A DNA stretch of 41,840 nt from Verrucomicrobiota bacterium (GTDB lineage Bacteria; Verrucomicrobiota; Verrucomicrobiia; Verrucomicrobiales; Akkermansiaceae). The notes under the pieces are model-generated. The model saw only the letters and a list, made by a program, of their open reading frames with translations, was not told where the DNA came from and made no database searches. The first letter of the stretch is position 1. Each line of letters starts with the position of its first letter. The translations under genes and the position numbers were made by a program. Where the stretch lies: positions 1 to 41,840 of the forward strand of contig RDYP01000024.1 of assembly GCA_004293445.1 (NCBI GenBank). Reading direction: 5' to 3'. This document shows positions 41,793 through 41,840 of this stretch, in pieces.

Positions 41793-41840
41793 GATGTTTG
41801 TTAACCTAAATCTAGGCCTGAAGGGTTACGACCTCCTTCA

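Noticed and set aside
41800-41840. Possible ribosomal RNA 3' end on the minus strand (AAGGAGGTCGTAACC)
   Set aside because: It resembles pieces of 16S rRNA ends only loosely and in the wrong order, and no other rRNA sequence is present.

Overview
The window looks like chromosomal DNA of a GC-rich Verrucomicrobiota bacterium, probably Verrucomicrobiales (Luteolibacter/Haloferula-like). This is inferred from gene content: a large PVC-type propeller/HEAT-like/haem-binding protein, a division and cell-wall (dcw) cluster with an inserted LysM gene, and a eukaryote-like xylulose kinase. The taxonomy was not tested by any search. No rRNA, tRNA or CRISPR array was seen.

Layout. Positions 1-1980 are repeat- and mobile-rich: two tandem copies of a 134-bp MITE-like unit, an intact IS630-family element with inverted repeats and a TA duplication, a 13-bp minisatellite and a double-hairpin repeat. 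Positions 1980-27240 hold mostly housekeeping genes in one- or two-gene units: hrpA, a xylulose kinase, an OmpH/Skp-like chaperone, a CHAD protein, nagA, a parvulin-like protein with rpe, tadA and holA, a large unknown membrane protein, dnaE, the PVC cytochrome, a sugar-phosphate nucleotidyltransferase, a secreted beta-helix protein and GTP-type PEP carboxykinase. Positions 27250-38751 are one minus-strand dcw operon: mraZ, rsmH, ftsL-like, ftsI, murE, murF, mraY, murD, a LysM gene and ftsW. The genes from rsmH to murD are joined by an unbroken chain of stop/start overlaps. The right end has a secreted unknown, a small conserved-looking protein and an orphan TolC/OprM-type outer-membrane lipoprotein.

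How the genes work together. The dcw operon makes lipid-linked, probably meso-DAP, peptidoglycan precursors (MurE, MurF, MraY, MurD) and the septal synthase pair FtsW/FtsI with an FtsL-like partner. MraZ and RsmH sit at the promoter-proximal end. murG, murC, ddl and ftsQAZ do not follow ftsW, so the cluster is split. DnaE and HolA belong to the replicase. Xylulose kinase and Rpe both feed xylulose-5-phosphate metabolism, NagA recycles amino sugars and PEPCK drives gluconeogenesis.

The most unusual feature is the DNA between genes. Three different families of palindromic repeats occur, each with paired stem substitutions that keep the hairpin while loops or flanks stay similar. One family forms a three-unit array inside the reading frame of rsmH, with spacings of 105 and 111 bp that preserve frame. 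This resembles the in-frame palindromic elements known from Rickettsia.
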